Shown here piece after piece: positions 23,639-35,705 of a stretch of 64,000 nt of DNA; position 1 is the first letter of the stretch, and each line of letters starts with the position of its first letter. The position numbers and the translations under genes are program-made. The stretch spans positions 187,773,949-187,837,948 of the forward strand of contig NC_081411.1 in assembly GCF_030272615.1 (NCBI RefSeq), in the 5' to 3' direction. Origin of the DNA: Cryptomeria japonica (taxonomy: Eukaryota; Streptophyta; Pinopsida; Cupressales; Cupressaceae). A model generated the notes under the pieces. It worked only from the letters and a program-made list of their open reading frames with translations, was not told the DNA's origin and did not search any database.

Positions 23639-25260
23639 ATGTCAGTTTGGACTAGAGCCCAACACAAACAACTTAGAAAACAACAACAAATGGAGGAAGA
23701 AGATATTCCTATATTTCACACTCTTGGATTTACTGCTATTGACGAAGAAGCAGTCAATAGAACCATTAGAGACCTTGAGAAAGATTTCAAGTTTGATAGG
23801 CTAATGGAAAAATTGTTGGCAAAACAAAAAGAAAAATATCTCTTGATGTTGGTAAAATCTAGAGCTAAACTACCACAAGAATTTAACATGGAAAGCTTGA
23901 AACAAGATGCAGAGATAAGTGACACCCAAAACACAGATGAGAAAAATAATGAAGATGTGAACAAAGAAAGTAATGAAGAAACAAGGAAAGAAAGGGATGA
24001 TAAAAGAAAAGAGCATAGTGACAAAAAGACTCATGAAGAAACAAGAAGAAACTATGTAGATAATCCCTTATCAAACCTTACTCAACAAATACAAACTCTT
24101 CAACAACAAATACAAGACATGCAAAATGGGACAAGCTCCAAGAAATATTCATTAGAAGATATATGCCCATATCCTTTTGATAAAAATTTGAATATGATAC
24201 CATTTCCGCAACATTGCAAGATTCCTAAATATGACAAATACGATGGAAAATTTGATCCTCAAGATCACATTAGGGATTTTTATATTATGAGAATGGAATT
24301 TTCTCATGATGAAACTTACCTTATGCGTCTTTTTCCTAGGAGCTTAAATGGACAATCAATGGAGTGGTTTTCAAGATTACCATCCAGAATCAAATCCTTT
24401 GAAGAACTTGTGAATAGGTTTATTTCACAATATTCCTACAATATATGGAATGAAATAACAATACTAGATCTTTGCAATGCTAAACAAAAGAATGGTGAAT
24501 CCGTTATGATTTTCTTAGAATGATGGAAACACATGTTTAATAGGTATCCCTGAGATGTACCTGATCATAAAAAAAAGGATATATTCATTGATAATCTTAT
24601 CAGTGAAATGAGTTATCGACTAACGATGCAATGTCCTCCCTCTTTTGCCAAAATGATTGGGAATGGTCTAAAATAGAGAACATAATGGTAAAGAAAGGAG
24701 AACTAAAAATTTACAATAATTCATACAATAAAAACAAAAAAAACAATAGCAATGACAAACCCAAGTTCTGGTTAAAGAATAGGAATGTTAGCAATGAAGG
24801 GAATGACAATAATAGTAATACAAAACAACAACAACAACCAATTTTCAATCTATCAAGTCAAAACCCAAGCAATAACAATCTAGAAAACAACAAGCTAAGT
24901 CCTTTTTCTCCAATCCTCGTAGAAAATTCACAAACATTGGAGAATATTTAGAATCAGCTCTAAAAACTTTACTTGCTAATAAATTGATTGTTTTTCTAGA
25001 AACAAGAAATTATGAACCACCAGTCAAGCCCAATTGGTGGAATGACAATCATTTTTGCAACTATCATCGGAATAAAGGACACCTAACAAATGATTGTCAG
25101 AGATTGAAACACCTTATCCAAGATCTAATTGATAATGGAACCATTACAGTGGATAGCCATAAAACAAATGAATCACACTTGGCTTTCAAAACTCTACTCC
25201 CAAATTATGAAAAAGGCAAATCCTCCCAATTAAAAGATGAAAAGGAAAAACCAAAGTGAA
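23639..25260 (+). pseudogene. gag: Tat-A gag (broken)
   Basis: The ATG at 23639 (MSVWTRAQHKQLRK) starts an N-terminal acidic region and a Glu/Lys/Asn-rich coiled stretch (about residues 80-155). The gag core follows (about residues 190-330), with PFPQHCKIPKYDKYDG, FPRSLNGQSMEWFSRLP and FEELVNRFISQYS. Stops fall at 24521 and 24553, and a frameshift near 24670 is needed to continue into VKKGELKIYN. A Cys-2-His-4-His-4-Cys knuckle (CNYHRNKGHLTNDC, about 25057-25100) is followed by LKHLIQDLIDNGTI, which is typical of this lineage. The product would be the capsid/nucleocapsid precursor. The part from 24883 onward has a close copy at 54414. Confidence 0.85.
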
Positions 25261-26508
25261 TTACACTTATACATACAATGATGTGGTAAATGTAATCATT
25301 GTTAATGAAAATTCATCTTCAGAACCAATCAATGTTATCACAAGAAGCAAAGCAAAGGTTACCTTTCCAGGTGTAGCAAAAGATCCAACACCCAATCCAC
25401 AACAATACAATTTAGTAGAGCAATTACAATGAATGCCTGCTCAAATATCAATTCTAGAACTTCTCAAGATTTTATCTATGCATAAGGACATTTTGGAAAA
25501 ATATTTAGTGGAAACAACAGTTTCAAAAGATTTGGATATAAATCAGTTCCAAAATATGGTAGGACACCTCATTTCTCCTCATTGCTTATCATTTTTCTAA
25601 AAATGATGATGCATCCTCACAATGCTCCCTTACATGTTGAAGTCTTCATAAATAAAACTCATGTCAAACGTGTGCTCATAGATGGAGGAGATGGCTTAAA
25701 CATTTGTGCATTAAGTTTGATAAAAGCTTTGGGATATTCAGAGAATGCAATAGACCCAAAAAAGAAAATAACCATCAAGGCTTATGATGAAGCAGAACGT
25801 TCTTCTAAAGGAACTGTTGTGCTACCAATAAGGATAGGACCTATGGAGAAAGATACATTGTGTCAGGTTTTAGATTTCAACCTCTCTTACAACATTCTTC
25901 TAGGAAGGCCATGGATTCACAAGATGCAAGCAGTTCCCTCTACATATCATCAATGTGTAAAATTTCCTCATGAAGGAAAAGAGATCACTATAATTGCATA
26001 TTCCAGTCAATATTGCAATAATTTGAAGCCAACACAAGATATGAGAGTTCCACATAACAGAGAATCAATATATCCTACTAAAGAAATTCAAGCAAAGTTA
26101 TGGGAAATTTTTGAAGAAAATCTCAAGTTAAATGATGAAGGAATGGGAAAGTATTCTTTGCAAAATTTTCCACTTTCCCCTAAGTCATATGGTAAACCTA
26201 CAGATATTCAATCAAAGGTATTAGGAAAATCAAAACATATGTTTAAAGGAACCTTTGGTAGTGCTGGAACTCTTGAAGAAGAAAATGAAGACAAAGACAT
26301 TCTTGGTTGGTTGTACAAGGATGAAGATAAAACTATAGCGACAGCAACAGAAGTCAATATTCCCATAAAACAATATGGCAAAGGATATGAAGGAAAAAGA
26401 CCAATTGATAAGAAACATCGAGGTATTTCAGAACCCATTTGTCCACACTCACAATCCATAGAAGATAAATCCAGACTAGGATATCTGAAGTCTAATCAAA
26501 AGCAATAG
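25261..26508 (+). pseudogene. pol: Tat-A aspartic protease region (broken)
   Basis: A conserved linker (NVITRSKAK, then QYNLVEQLQ-stop-MPAQISILELL) leads to the protease fold. The catalytic loop is VLIDGGDGLNI at 25672-25704, with Asp-Gly-Gly where retroviruses have Asp-Thr/Ser-Gly. The C-terminal half has NILLGRPWIH. A TGA at 25430-25432 and a TAG at 26506-26508 interrupt it; both are shared with Tat-C. The domain would mature the polyprotein. It is followed by a long charged linker rather than directly by RT, as in Tat elements. Confidence 0.85.
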
Positions 26509-27640
26509 AATTATCAACAACAAAAATGGAGAAAGAAATCAGATTCTAAAGAAGAAAATTGGCAAGAAAAGCTACATCAAGCAGCTGAAACAATAACTAA
26601 TAAACAAAAGAACCAAGAAGAACATGAAAAGAAAGAGGAGGAAATCATCATCCAGGGTGAAGAAAAATCTTGTCAACAAGTTCGAAAAATACAGACAAAG
26701 GCAAAATCTTCACAAGATATTCCAGAAGCAGTAAAAATAGAGATGGCAGAAATCAAAGAACTCTTTCACCATACGACATTCCAGTATTGTATAGTGGAGT
26801 AATCTTGGATTAGGATTTAGAAACAGATTCTAATGAATACGAATGGAGTCCAAATGTCTTATCCACTACATCAAGTAAAGAACATAATGAAGATCAAGTA
26901 GCTATCATGAAAGAAGACTTGTCTATAGCTGAACAAAAGATGAAGTTAGAAAGAAGGCAAGAAAAACTCAGAATCCCGAGAAAAAAGGCATATGCAAAAA
27001 GGAAAGGAAATGACAAAGACAGAGAAGCAATGACACAGAAAGCACAAACAAGGATTAGATATGGAAGAACCATGGGAGAACTAAGAGATAGTCAAGTTGG
27101 ACTAACTATTAGTCCAGAAGAAGTTGAGTTTGAAAGGAGAAAAAATCTATTAAAAGAATCTACTTCATCACGTTCAGAAATATGTCAACTTATAAATGAA
27201 AATGAGGTTAATCAAGAAGGAATTTGTAGTATCAAAGATGTGCGTGTGGATATAATCCATTTGTTTAAGGGACAAACATTAGTTGAAGGACCACTTGAGT
27301 GTGAACTACAAAATGCTAATATTAATCTTGTTAAGACTAATTCAAAAATGCTTGAGAAAGACCATTCTCAAAAACATTTAATCTATGACAATACCTATTC
27401 TACGCCAAGCTATGATCATTATGTCATGAACATTGAAACACCTAATGATGATAGTGATTATGATTTACCCCTTTTTCATCCTGAACTAATTGATTGGGAT
27501 AATTTAGACAACCTCAAACTAAATGTCTTTTCCAATGATCATGACTTAGCTGTGTACCTTAACATTGTTGAACCCATCCATCCTAAGATATCTTCCATTG
27601 TAGACTCAAGTGATGTTTCTCATAGTTAGGAGAATGCCAA
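26509..27640 (+). pseudogene. Tat-A pol linker between protease and RT
   Basis: This is a highly charged Lys/Glu/Gln-rich stretch with a likely coiled coil (26900-27030) followed by an acidic segment (YDLPLFHPELIDWDNLDNL, about 27460-27520). It has no catalytic motif that I recognise, but it is well preserved in Tat-C (56063-57190), so it was part of the polyprotein. A TAG at 27627-27629 is private to this copy; Tat-C has CAG. Confidence 0.65.
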
Positions 27641-29110
27641 ACTTTCGAGTCACAAAAATGAAATAAAACAAGGAAAGAGACCTATTGTTGAAAACCATTT
27701 CATGGCAACATTAGATCAATCAAAAGATAAAGCAAAGGGCGTATTTGATGGTGTAAAACTCCTAGAGGCACCAGAAGATGGAAAGTTTGACATTTTTCCT
27801 GCATATTTTCAAGAGAGATCTGCTATCCTAATAGAACCAACAGAAGCAGTAAACATTGATACATCAGAGGATGCTAAAATACTTCATTTTTTTGCCTCAT
27901 TATCATAAAAAGAGAGGAAAGAATACATGGAATTCTTTAAGCAAAGACAAATAAATTTTGCTTGGTCTTATGTAGATATGCTAGGACTTAACCCAGATCT
28001 TATCATGCATCATCTTAATGTGGATTTAAAAGAAAAACTTGTTAAGAAGAAGCTAAGAAAGATGCATATGCATATTGCTGTCCTTGTTAAAACTGAGGTC
28101 AAGAAACTATTAGAAGTGGGTTTCATAAGACCAATTGCTTATCCAAAATGGGTCTCAAGTATCGTACTAGTATCAAAACTAGATAAGAGCATAAGAGTCT
28201 GCATAGATTTCAGAGATCTGAATAAAGCATGTCCAAAAGATGATTTCCCGTTACCAAACATTGATATCATATTGGACTTATTAGTAGGCCATGAGATGTT
28301 TTAATTAATGGATGGCTTCTTAGGATATAATCAAATAAGGATTGCACCTGAAGATCAAGAGAAAACATCTTTCACCTATGCGTGGGGAACATATTGCTAG
28401 AATGTTATGCCATTTGGGCTTAAGAATGCAGGAGCGACTTATCAAAGGGCTATGATGACAATTTTTCATGACATGATGCATACATTCATGAAAGATTATG
28501 TCAATGACATACTTGTAAAATCTCACACAAGAAAAGAACATTTGAAAATTTTAAGCAAGATTTTGGTTAGGCTGGAAAGATATCAATTGAGATTAAATCC
28601 AGAGAAATGTGCATTTGGAGTAACCTCTGGAAAGCTCCTTGGATACGTTATATCAGCTCGCGGCATTAAAGTAGATCGTGGGAAAGTTAAAGCTATCATG
28701 GAGATGGAGTCACCCAAAAACATAAGTCAATTGCGATCTTTACAAGGAAGGTTGCAATCAATTAGGAGATTTGTTTCTCAATTGGCCCATAGATGTCTTC
28801 CATTTACCCATCTTTTACATAAAAATTTTCCATTCAAATGGGCTATAAAATGCGAAGAATATTTCTTGCAAATAAAAGAATATCTTATGAGTCCTCCAGT
28901 ACTGATATCACCAACCAAGGGGAAACCATTGTTACTCTATGTCTCATCAACAAGTGTATCATTAGGTGCTCTCCTAGCTCAACACGATGACGAAGGAAAG
29001 GAAAGAGCAGTTTATTATATTAGCAGACGCTTGTTGGCTATGAGTTAAATTATTCCTTAATTGAAAAGATATGTCTGGCAGTTGTATTTGCAACCCAGAA
29101 GTGGTGACAT
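27641..29110 (+). pseudogene. pol: Tat-A reverse transcriptase and first RNase H (broken)
   Basis: RT motifs appear in order: VKKLLEVGFIRPIAYPKWVS, IDFRDLNKACPKDDFPLPNID, LMDGF-LGYNQI, VMPFGLKNAGATYQRAM and the catalytic box. The catalytic box reads YVNDILVKS (Asn codon 28503-28505) instead of YVDD, which should abolish polymerisation. The thumb and connection follow (LRLNPEKCAFGV...KLLGY). A first RNase H-like segment comes next (KPLLLYVS, SLGALLAQHD, YYISR). Shared stops lie at 28398-28400 (TAG) and 29105-29107 (TGA). Private stops lie at 27906 and 28302. It would copy element RNA into DNA. Confidence 0.92.
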
Positions 29111-29767
29111 TATATGTTGATTCATTCTGTAAAACTAATAGCAAAGATAGATCCTCTCAAATATCTATTGAGCAAGACAACATTAACAGGGAGACTAGCC
29201 AAATGGATTATGATACTGAGTGAATTTGACATAGAATATGTTGACCAGAAAGCTATCAAGGGACAACTTATCGCTGATCAATTGGCTAATGCACCTTTAC
29301 GCAATAACATGCCTTTGCATATTGAATTTCCTAATGCAGATATCTTGACAGTAAGTACAAACTTTTGGGAATTGTACTTTGATGGTTCTTATTCCCAATA
29401 TGGTTCAGGCGTAGGAATCGTTTTCATCAAACCTCAAGGACAAATAATTCCGAAATCATATAGACTATGATTTCCATGCACCAATAATACTGGAGAGTAT
29501 GAAGCATTGGATATAGGGCTTAAAATGGCCATTGAATGGAATGTCAAAGAACTACATGTCTATGGTGATTCACTACTTGTCATAAATCAAATAAATGATG
29601 ACTATCAAACAAAGGATGATAAGCTTATGCCATACAAATAGCTGATAGAGGAATTTAAAGGACACTTAAAAGAAATCACATTCACCCAGATTCCCAGAAA
29701 TGAGAATAAAGGAGCAGATGTGATGGCTAAAATAGCATCTCTCTTGCAAAATAAAGAGAATCAATAG
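29111..29767 (+). pseudogene. pol: Tat-A second (additional) RNase H domain
   Basis: After a connector (LAKWIMILSEFDIEYV, DQKAIKGQLIADQLA) a complete second RNase H fold begins near 29365. The four acidic positions are visible in LYFDGSYSQYGSG, NNTGEYEAL, VYGDSLLVINQIN and NKGADVMAK. This is the extra RNase H typical of Tat elements, placed between the first RNase H and integrase. A TGA at 29468-29470 is private, with CGA in Tat-C, which fits CpG decay. The TAG at 29765-29767 is shared. Confidence 0.88.
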
Positions 29768-31117
29768 TGTTACAAATTTCTCATGGAAGATATCTTAACC
29801 CTTACCATCCAATCCCAGCATACCTATCAAATTTTCCATATAGCAGGAACTAGTGAATCCTTATATGGTCAAACCTACCAATATTTGAAAGATCATATCC
29901 TTCCTCTAGAGTTATCTTGTAATCAATGAAGAAAATTTATCCGTTAGTCCTCTCGCTATACCATTATTGCTGATATCCTATATAGGTGTGGTCTAGATGG
30001 TACATTGTTGAGATGTCTTGAAAAAGACTAATCTGAGAGAGTTCTTAATGACATTCATGCAGGTATTTGCGGTACACACTCAAGTGGTTTAACATTGGCT
30101 AAGAAACTTATTCGTATGGGTTACTTTTGGCCTACTATGGAAAGAGATTCATTCACGTATGCTAGAAAATGTAAACAATGTTAGATCCATGGAAATCTAA
30201 TCCATGTACCAGCACACGAGTTATGTCCTATGATGGGATCATGGCCATTTTTACAGTGGGGCCTTGATTTGGTAGGAAAGATCAATCCTTGATCTTCTAA
30301 TGGACATAAGTTCATTTGATAGCTACTGAATATTTTACTAAGTGGATTGAAGCAGTGCCTTTAACAATAGTGACAGGAAAACAAATATCATCATTTATCT
30401 TGAATTATATAATCTAAAGCTATGGCATTTCTATGACCATTATCACTGATAATGGAAGACCATTCAAAAATCAAGATGTGAAAGAACTATGTGAACAGTT
30501 TAATATCCAACATAGGTTCTTTACTCCATATTATCCACAGGGAAATGGTCCAGCTGAGGCATAAAAAAAAACTATCTTGAAAATCTTGAATAAAACAGTA
30601 AATGAAGCTGGAAAAGACTGGCACATTCAGCTAAATCCTGCTCTTTGGGCATACCGAACTAGCATCCACACTCTAACAGGGGCAACTCCAGATTGTTTGT
30701 TCTATGGATTAGAAGCTATATTACCTATAGAAGTAGAGATACCTTCTCTACGTGTATCCTTGCATGGTCTTATACCAAAAGAAGAACAACATGTCTCTGG
30801 ACTCCAATAACTAGAACTGATTCAGGAATGTCGCCAAAATGGAATAGAACATTTGAAGGTATACAAACAAAGAATGGAAAGAAGCTATAACCACAAAGTC
30901 AAGCTGCATATTTTCTAGATCGGAGATATAGTTCTAAGGGAGAATCCAAGAAATCAACAAGATTGAGAAAAGAAGGGAAAATTTGAACCAAATTGGCTAG
31001 GACCTTTTGTCATAGTAGCAACATATGGATCAGGAGCATACAAGTTATCTACCCCTGAAGGTGATTGGTTTTATGAACCTATCAATTCTATCCATCTCAA
31101 GAAATTCTATGCTTGAG
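29768..31117 (+). pseudogene. pol: Tat-A integrase (broken)
   Basis: The H2C2 zinc finger reads HAGICGTHSSG...ARKCKQC at about 30055-30182. The catalytic triad is Asp in QWGLDLVGK (about 30265), Asp in TIITDNGRPFKNQ (about 30445) and Glu in GNGPAEA (about 30555). The C-terminal domain contains FEPNWLGPFVIVA and ends YEPINSIHLKKFYA. Shared stops are at 29927, 29945, 30029, 30290 and 30808. Private ones include TAG at 30181, TAA at 30562 and TAG at 30918. It would insert the cDNA with a 5-bp target duplication, in line with GATCT. Confidence 0.9.
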
Positions 31118-32829
31118 ATATAAAGTCCTGAAAAAACCAATAAAAAGCATATAAAGTCCTGAAAAAATGAATAAAAAGCATATAAAATCCAAAAAAAAAA
31201 GAGCAATAAATTTAGATGGTGAAAACATGGTAAACAGGCGCTATGTAAAAATGTGAAGTTCCTCCATCTATGAGATCGCTTTGTGCACCTATCCACTCCA
31301 TCCTATCGCATCTATCGTTACTATCTATCGCTAGCTTATCCATTCCGTCTTTCGCATCCATTGCTTTGAACCATTTAGCAAGAAATATGTAGCTTACCAA
31401 TAGTTAACCATTCTTTGACATACTTGTTGTACTCACTATCTTAGATTTTATCAGCATCGATCAATCTACATTTGTATCCCGTCGTGGTTTGGATTTTGAT
31501 CAATTCATACATCCATAATAAATTTTTGTTTCCATTGGGGGCAAAATCCTAATTCCTTTTGCTAAGATGATCTTTTGAATCTTTAAAATCCAAAAACATT
31601 CAAAAAAATTAGAAAATCCAAAAACATTTAGGGTTTTGAAATAGATAAAAAGCAATAAAGCAATGAAAATCAAGGCATTTCATAATAACTGAATCGTGAA
31701 ACTCAAAAAACTGAGGAATAAACCAACAAGTAACAAAGGATTATCAAAGATCATTCGTCAAGATGATTATATCAGTTAATGACCATAAGAACATGTGAAT
31801 GACATACAAGATTCAGTGTTTATATCTTGATTTTATTACTTATCATGTACTCTATGCAACTCAAGGATCTCCATGACTAGAGAAGCTATGATGGGGCATG
31901 ATTATTTTCTTTGATTGTTGTCTGTGGTTTATCTCTTACTACGGTATGAACTTGTCTTAGGATATGATTGGCAAAAGATCAAGGAGGACGTTCCAAGTCA
32001 TGCATGAAAGGAGATACTCCTTGTCTATTCTGCAAGCAATACTCAGGTCAACTTGATCCATTATATCAAGTTGCTTGTATTAACTTGCTATATAAAAATC
32101 CATGTAAGGAATACTCAGGTAATCTTGAATCATTATGTCAAGTTGCTTGTATTTTCTTACAACATTTTAAAAGCTCAATGATGAAATCAAAACACTGTTA
32201 CAAAGATAACATATGAAGAATGACAATATCATTTTAGTTAGATCATTTCATTAGCTCATTATTCGTTTGCATTAAAGGAATTCATGGTCACTTACATTAT
32301 AAGCATTTCATTTCATTAATAGATCAATGGTCATAAATAAAGATTGAGTATACTTGGACAAACAAAAATAATTTGCATTTAATCATTATAGGTGCATTCA
32401 TTTCTTAGAATCATTTTAATCATCATCCATTTCATTTAGTTGCATTTTATTATTGCATTAGTTTGCATTCAATTAAGTGCATTTCATTCATCATGTAGTG
32501 TATCATCATTATTATTTGCACTATCATTTTATAATGATCATTTAGTTGCATCTTTGCACTTCGATTTATAAACATTACATATAAAAATACAAAAAGATTT
32601 CATATAGATCATTTGCATTATCATAAAAAAAAATCAATCAATCATTTGCATCCATATCATCATCACATAGAATAACATGCATAAAGAAACACCATACATA
32701 TAATCACTGCATCCATATAATCAAAGTATATAGATCATCAAAGCATAAATATCATCATATATATCATCGTAAAACAATAAAAGTCCAAGTATATAATGAT
32801 ATCAAATAAACAATACAAATGCCTCACCC
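31118..32829 (+). other. Tat-A 3' spacer between integrase and the antisense gene
   Basis: This is AT-rich non-coding sequence, conserved in Tat-C (60674-62423). It starts with a direct repeat of about 34 bases (ATAAAGTCCTGAAAAAA unit, 31120-31190). A G-rich tract, CATTGGGGGCAAAA, lies at about 31544 and looks like an internal purine tract. At 32034-32155 a unit of about 70 bases (AATACTCAGGT...CAAGTTGCTTGTATT) occurs twice. 32220-32820 is dominated by CATTT/CATCAT words with no gene. The small plus frame at 31968 follows only from the 70-base duplication. Confidence 0.6.
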
Positions 32830-34985
32830 AATGCAAATCAAGTCAAGGTTGTCCTGTACCACTACCACCTGACTTTGTCTTTCTCTGTGGCTATGGGTTA
32901 GAAGATCCTCCAGATGCCTCTCTCCTAGGATCAGCACTCCTCTGAGGAGGTCCCATGACCCCACCACTGCTAGTATCCATCAACACGGTGGTATGATAAC
33001 TACCTACTCTCTGGCTCTCTGCAACTACCTCCTCATATCATCGTCACCAGTGGGAAGTTTCCTTCCTAGCCCGAACTAATGCTCTAATAGTATCTGCTGA
33101 GAGAGTACCTAATCCGACCAGATGAATGTGATCTAGAAGGCCCTGAGTATCTTGTTGTCTCCTAACAGCTCTATCTCGCTCAGTCATAAGAGTCTGCACC
33201 TGTGCTCGAAGCTGATCAATCTATACTCTCAGACTATCACTGGCATAATGCTCTAGCACATCATGCTCTAGTATAACCACATCTGGCACATCATGCATTG
33301 GTGCAACCTACTTTGGTACATCCTACTGTGGTGCATGAACCCCAATCCACTCACAACCAACCTATCCAACTATTGGAATCTTGGTTTGAGTAACTCTCTG
33401 AACCCGTCGTCTAATCAGAGGAACATGATCCTCAGGATCCTCATCATCTCCACCATGCACTGCAATAACTCGAGGATCTGGATGAATTTGTCCAAAATCA
33501 ATGCCTCTCCCACAACCCCCATCTAATCCAATCACCCCACCTCCTGTCAATGGCAACCCTCTCGGTGATCTCATACCAGTCCTGCGATGCTCTTTCCCAA
33601 TCCATCCAAAATCTCTCCCACCCATAGAACCTGGTCTCTCAATCATGCTAGCCGGTCCAAATGGTCCTGCATGGACTCTCAATCAACCTCCCCTCCATCC
33701 AGGTGTCCTACCACCACCTCCATCCCCACCATCATGTCCACCTCCCCTAGCCTCATGAGTAGCTCTAAGCTCTCCTCTTCATCTACATCTCCAAGTAACT
33801 GGATCATCTGAGTCATCATCCTCATCTCCTGAACTAGTTAGAGGATTTGCTGGATCAGTAATGGGAGGAAATGGATGGGCTAGTATATACTAAACATACT
33901 TTGCAGTTACCCCAGCATCATGAATGTGCAATCTCATATCATAGGCCACTCTCGAACTAGTAACAAAACTCTGCATGAGCAATCTGAAATGACAAGGAAG
34001 GTCCGCAATCTTGCCTATCTCTATATCACCGAGCATATATCATCACACCAATAGGCATAGGCTGGATGATACCAAACTGTCTCAAAATCTGACAAATCAA
34101 CTATTGCTCAACAATAAAAGGTGTCCACCCAATGAGATATCTACTCTGCATAATACATGGTAATGTCTATGCATCATCCATCCATGGCTCACAATCAAGA
34201 TATGGTCTCCAAGTGATGTTGTCCAATGAATCAAGCACCCAACACCAATACTCCTTCTTACCCAGCTTATGCTGAGTAAGGATACCTGCATAGAAATATA
34301 CATATGGCTGCCTCTCTCCCTGAACTCTATGATGGATAGGCTGAGTAACAGCAATGTGCTCCCAGCACCAAATCTACAATAAAGTGCATCCAGTATATAA
34401 ACTCACACTCTCATCATACACTACCTGATGAAGATCATGATATAAGTGTGCTAGCATGCAAACACCCCACGCATATTGAGTACGATGTTGAATCATACTA
34501 GAGAGAATCTCACCCCATCCAATGGAAAAACCTCGTGATCTCCTATCAAGACATATAAATCCTCCAATCAAACCAGCAAGAATAACAGGAAGAGCCTCGT
34601 AATACATCACCATATCAACCCATCGGATCTCTCCTCTACCAATGCTCTCATTAGCAAAAACAACTCTACAAGCCTCTATACCAACCCGATCCTAATAATC
34701 ATATTGCACTAGCTCGCTAGTCACTAGGATATGCAAAATCCTTTACACATCCTGCAGAGTCACCCTAATCTCACCCATCGATAGGTGGAAAGTGTTATGC
34801 TCTCTATGCCATCTCTTAGCCAATGCTGTCAACAAACCTCTATTATGCGTAATTTTAGGCATATATAAAAAATGGCATAAACCACATGCATCTATGTCTC
34901 TAATCTCAACTTGGGTAAGCTTTGGAACTAAATGACGCACTACCGGTAATTTCTCCCGACACTGGAGAACATCAAGTTTCTCCTA
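32830..34985 (-). pseudogene. Antisense gene of Tat-A with a plant mobile domain (PMD), broken
   Basis: The minus strand encodes a PMD-like (MAIN/MAIL1-type) protein. From about 34980: CREKLPVVRHLVPKLTQVEI, LLTALAKRWHREHNTFHLSM, then GEIRVTLQDV. Next come AWGVCMLAHLYHDLHQVV, the Trp-rich IWCWEHI segment, LDNITWRPYLDCEPW and VEQQLICQILRQFGIIQPMP (one stop there read as Gln). These occur in the family's order. A Gly/Arg/Pro-rich linker (33750-33360) and a likely coiled coil (IDQLRAQVQTLMTERDRAVR, about 33190) make up the C-terminal half. No clear ATG is visible; an in-frame TAG lies at about 34985. There are many stops. It is transcribed toward pol. Extra antisense ORFs in Tat elements are known as a class; the role of PMD in them is unclear. 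Confidence 0.8.
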
Positions 34986-35389
34986 TTTTGTCAAGAGAAA
35001 TCAAATTGAATAATCAAATCTATCTATCAAATCAAATCAAATCATCAAATCTATCTATCAAATCAAATTGAAGCAACTTACTCTATCAAAACATTTTAAA
35101 ACCTATCCATTATGGTTTTTTATCAAACATTGAGTTTACTCAAAAACTGTACTAAGCTCTTACATCAGAAACTAAATCGGTTTCTTAGAGCTGCTCACTC
35201 CATTCGATCTATCAATCAAATCTGTCAATCAAAGCAATCAAATCAACTTATCTATTCATCTATTAGGCATGCTATCACTCAATCAAGTCTCAATTTTCAT
35301 CATCACTACATATTACACATGTTAAATCTACTTATCAAAGTGATTTTAGCTTTTGCACTTATCACAAATATCAATTTAAGCAAAAGTGT
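34986..35389 (-). other. Upstream region of the antisense gene with ATCAAAT repeats
   Basis: 34995-35080 repeats ATCAAATCTATCTATC and ATCAAATCAAAT several times, and scattered CAATCAAA words continue to about 35290. No gene is visible. It lies between the start of the antisense PMD gene and the minisatellite, so it is a candidate leader or promoter for that gene. Confidence 0.5.
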
Positions 35390-35705
35390 TATCCTATTGA
35401 GCATTTGCGCTAAACTACAACAAATGCGCTAAAACTAAATGCAAATGTGCTAACTTAGTGCATATGTGCTATCTTTTTTAACAAATGTGCTAAAACTATA
35501 GGCATAAATGCTAATCCATGCAAAAGCACTACCTTTCTAGGCATATGTGCTAACAAACAATGCATTTGTGCTACCCTATGCATATGCACTAACATCTTGA
35601 ACATACACACTAACACACAAAGCATATGTGCTAATCTAGGCATTTGCACTAAACCTAGTTGCATAAGTGCTAAAACAAACTGCAAAAGTGCTAAAATAAT
35701 GCCAA
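35390..35705 (-). repeat. 21-bp minisatellite upstream of the antisense gene
   Basis: About 15 units read TTAGCACATATGC plus a variable spacer on the minus strand. The core matches the leader array at 21384-21795, but the two arrays are inverted relative to each other. In one minus frame the 21-base period stays open (about 35830-35455) and gives hydrophobic heptads such as LAHMPRK and LAFMPIV. I regard that as a consequence of the period rather than a proven gene. Confidence 0.8.

Noticed and set aside
31968-32216. Cys-rich plus-strand frame with an internal repeat (also at 61605)
   Set aside because: It arises from a 70-base tandem duplication in the Tat spacer and has no family match that I recognise.
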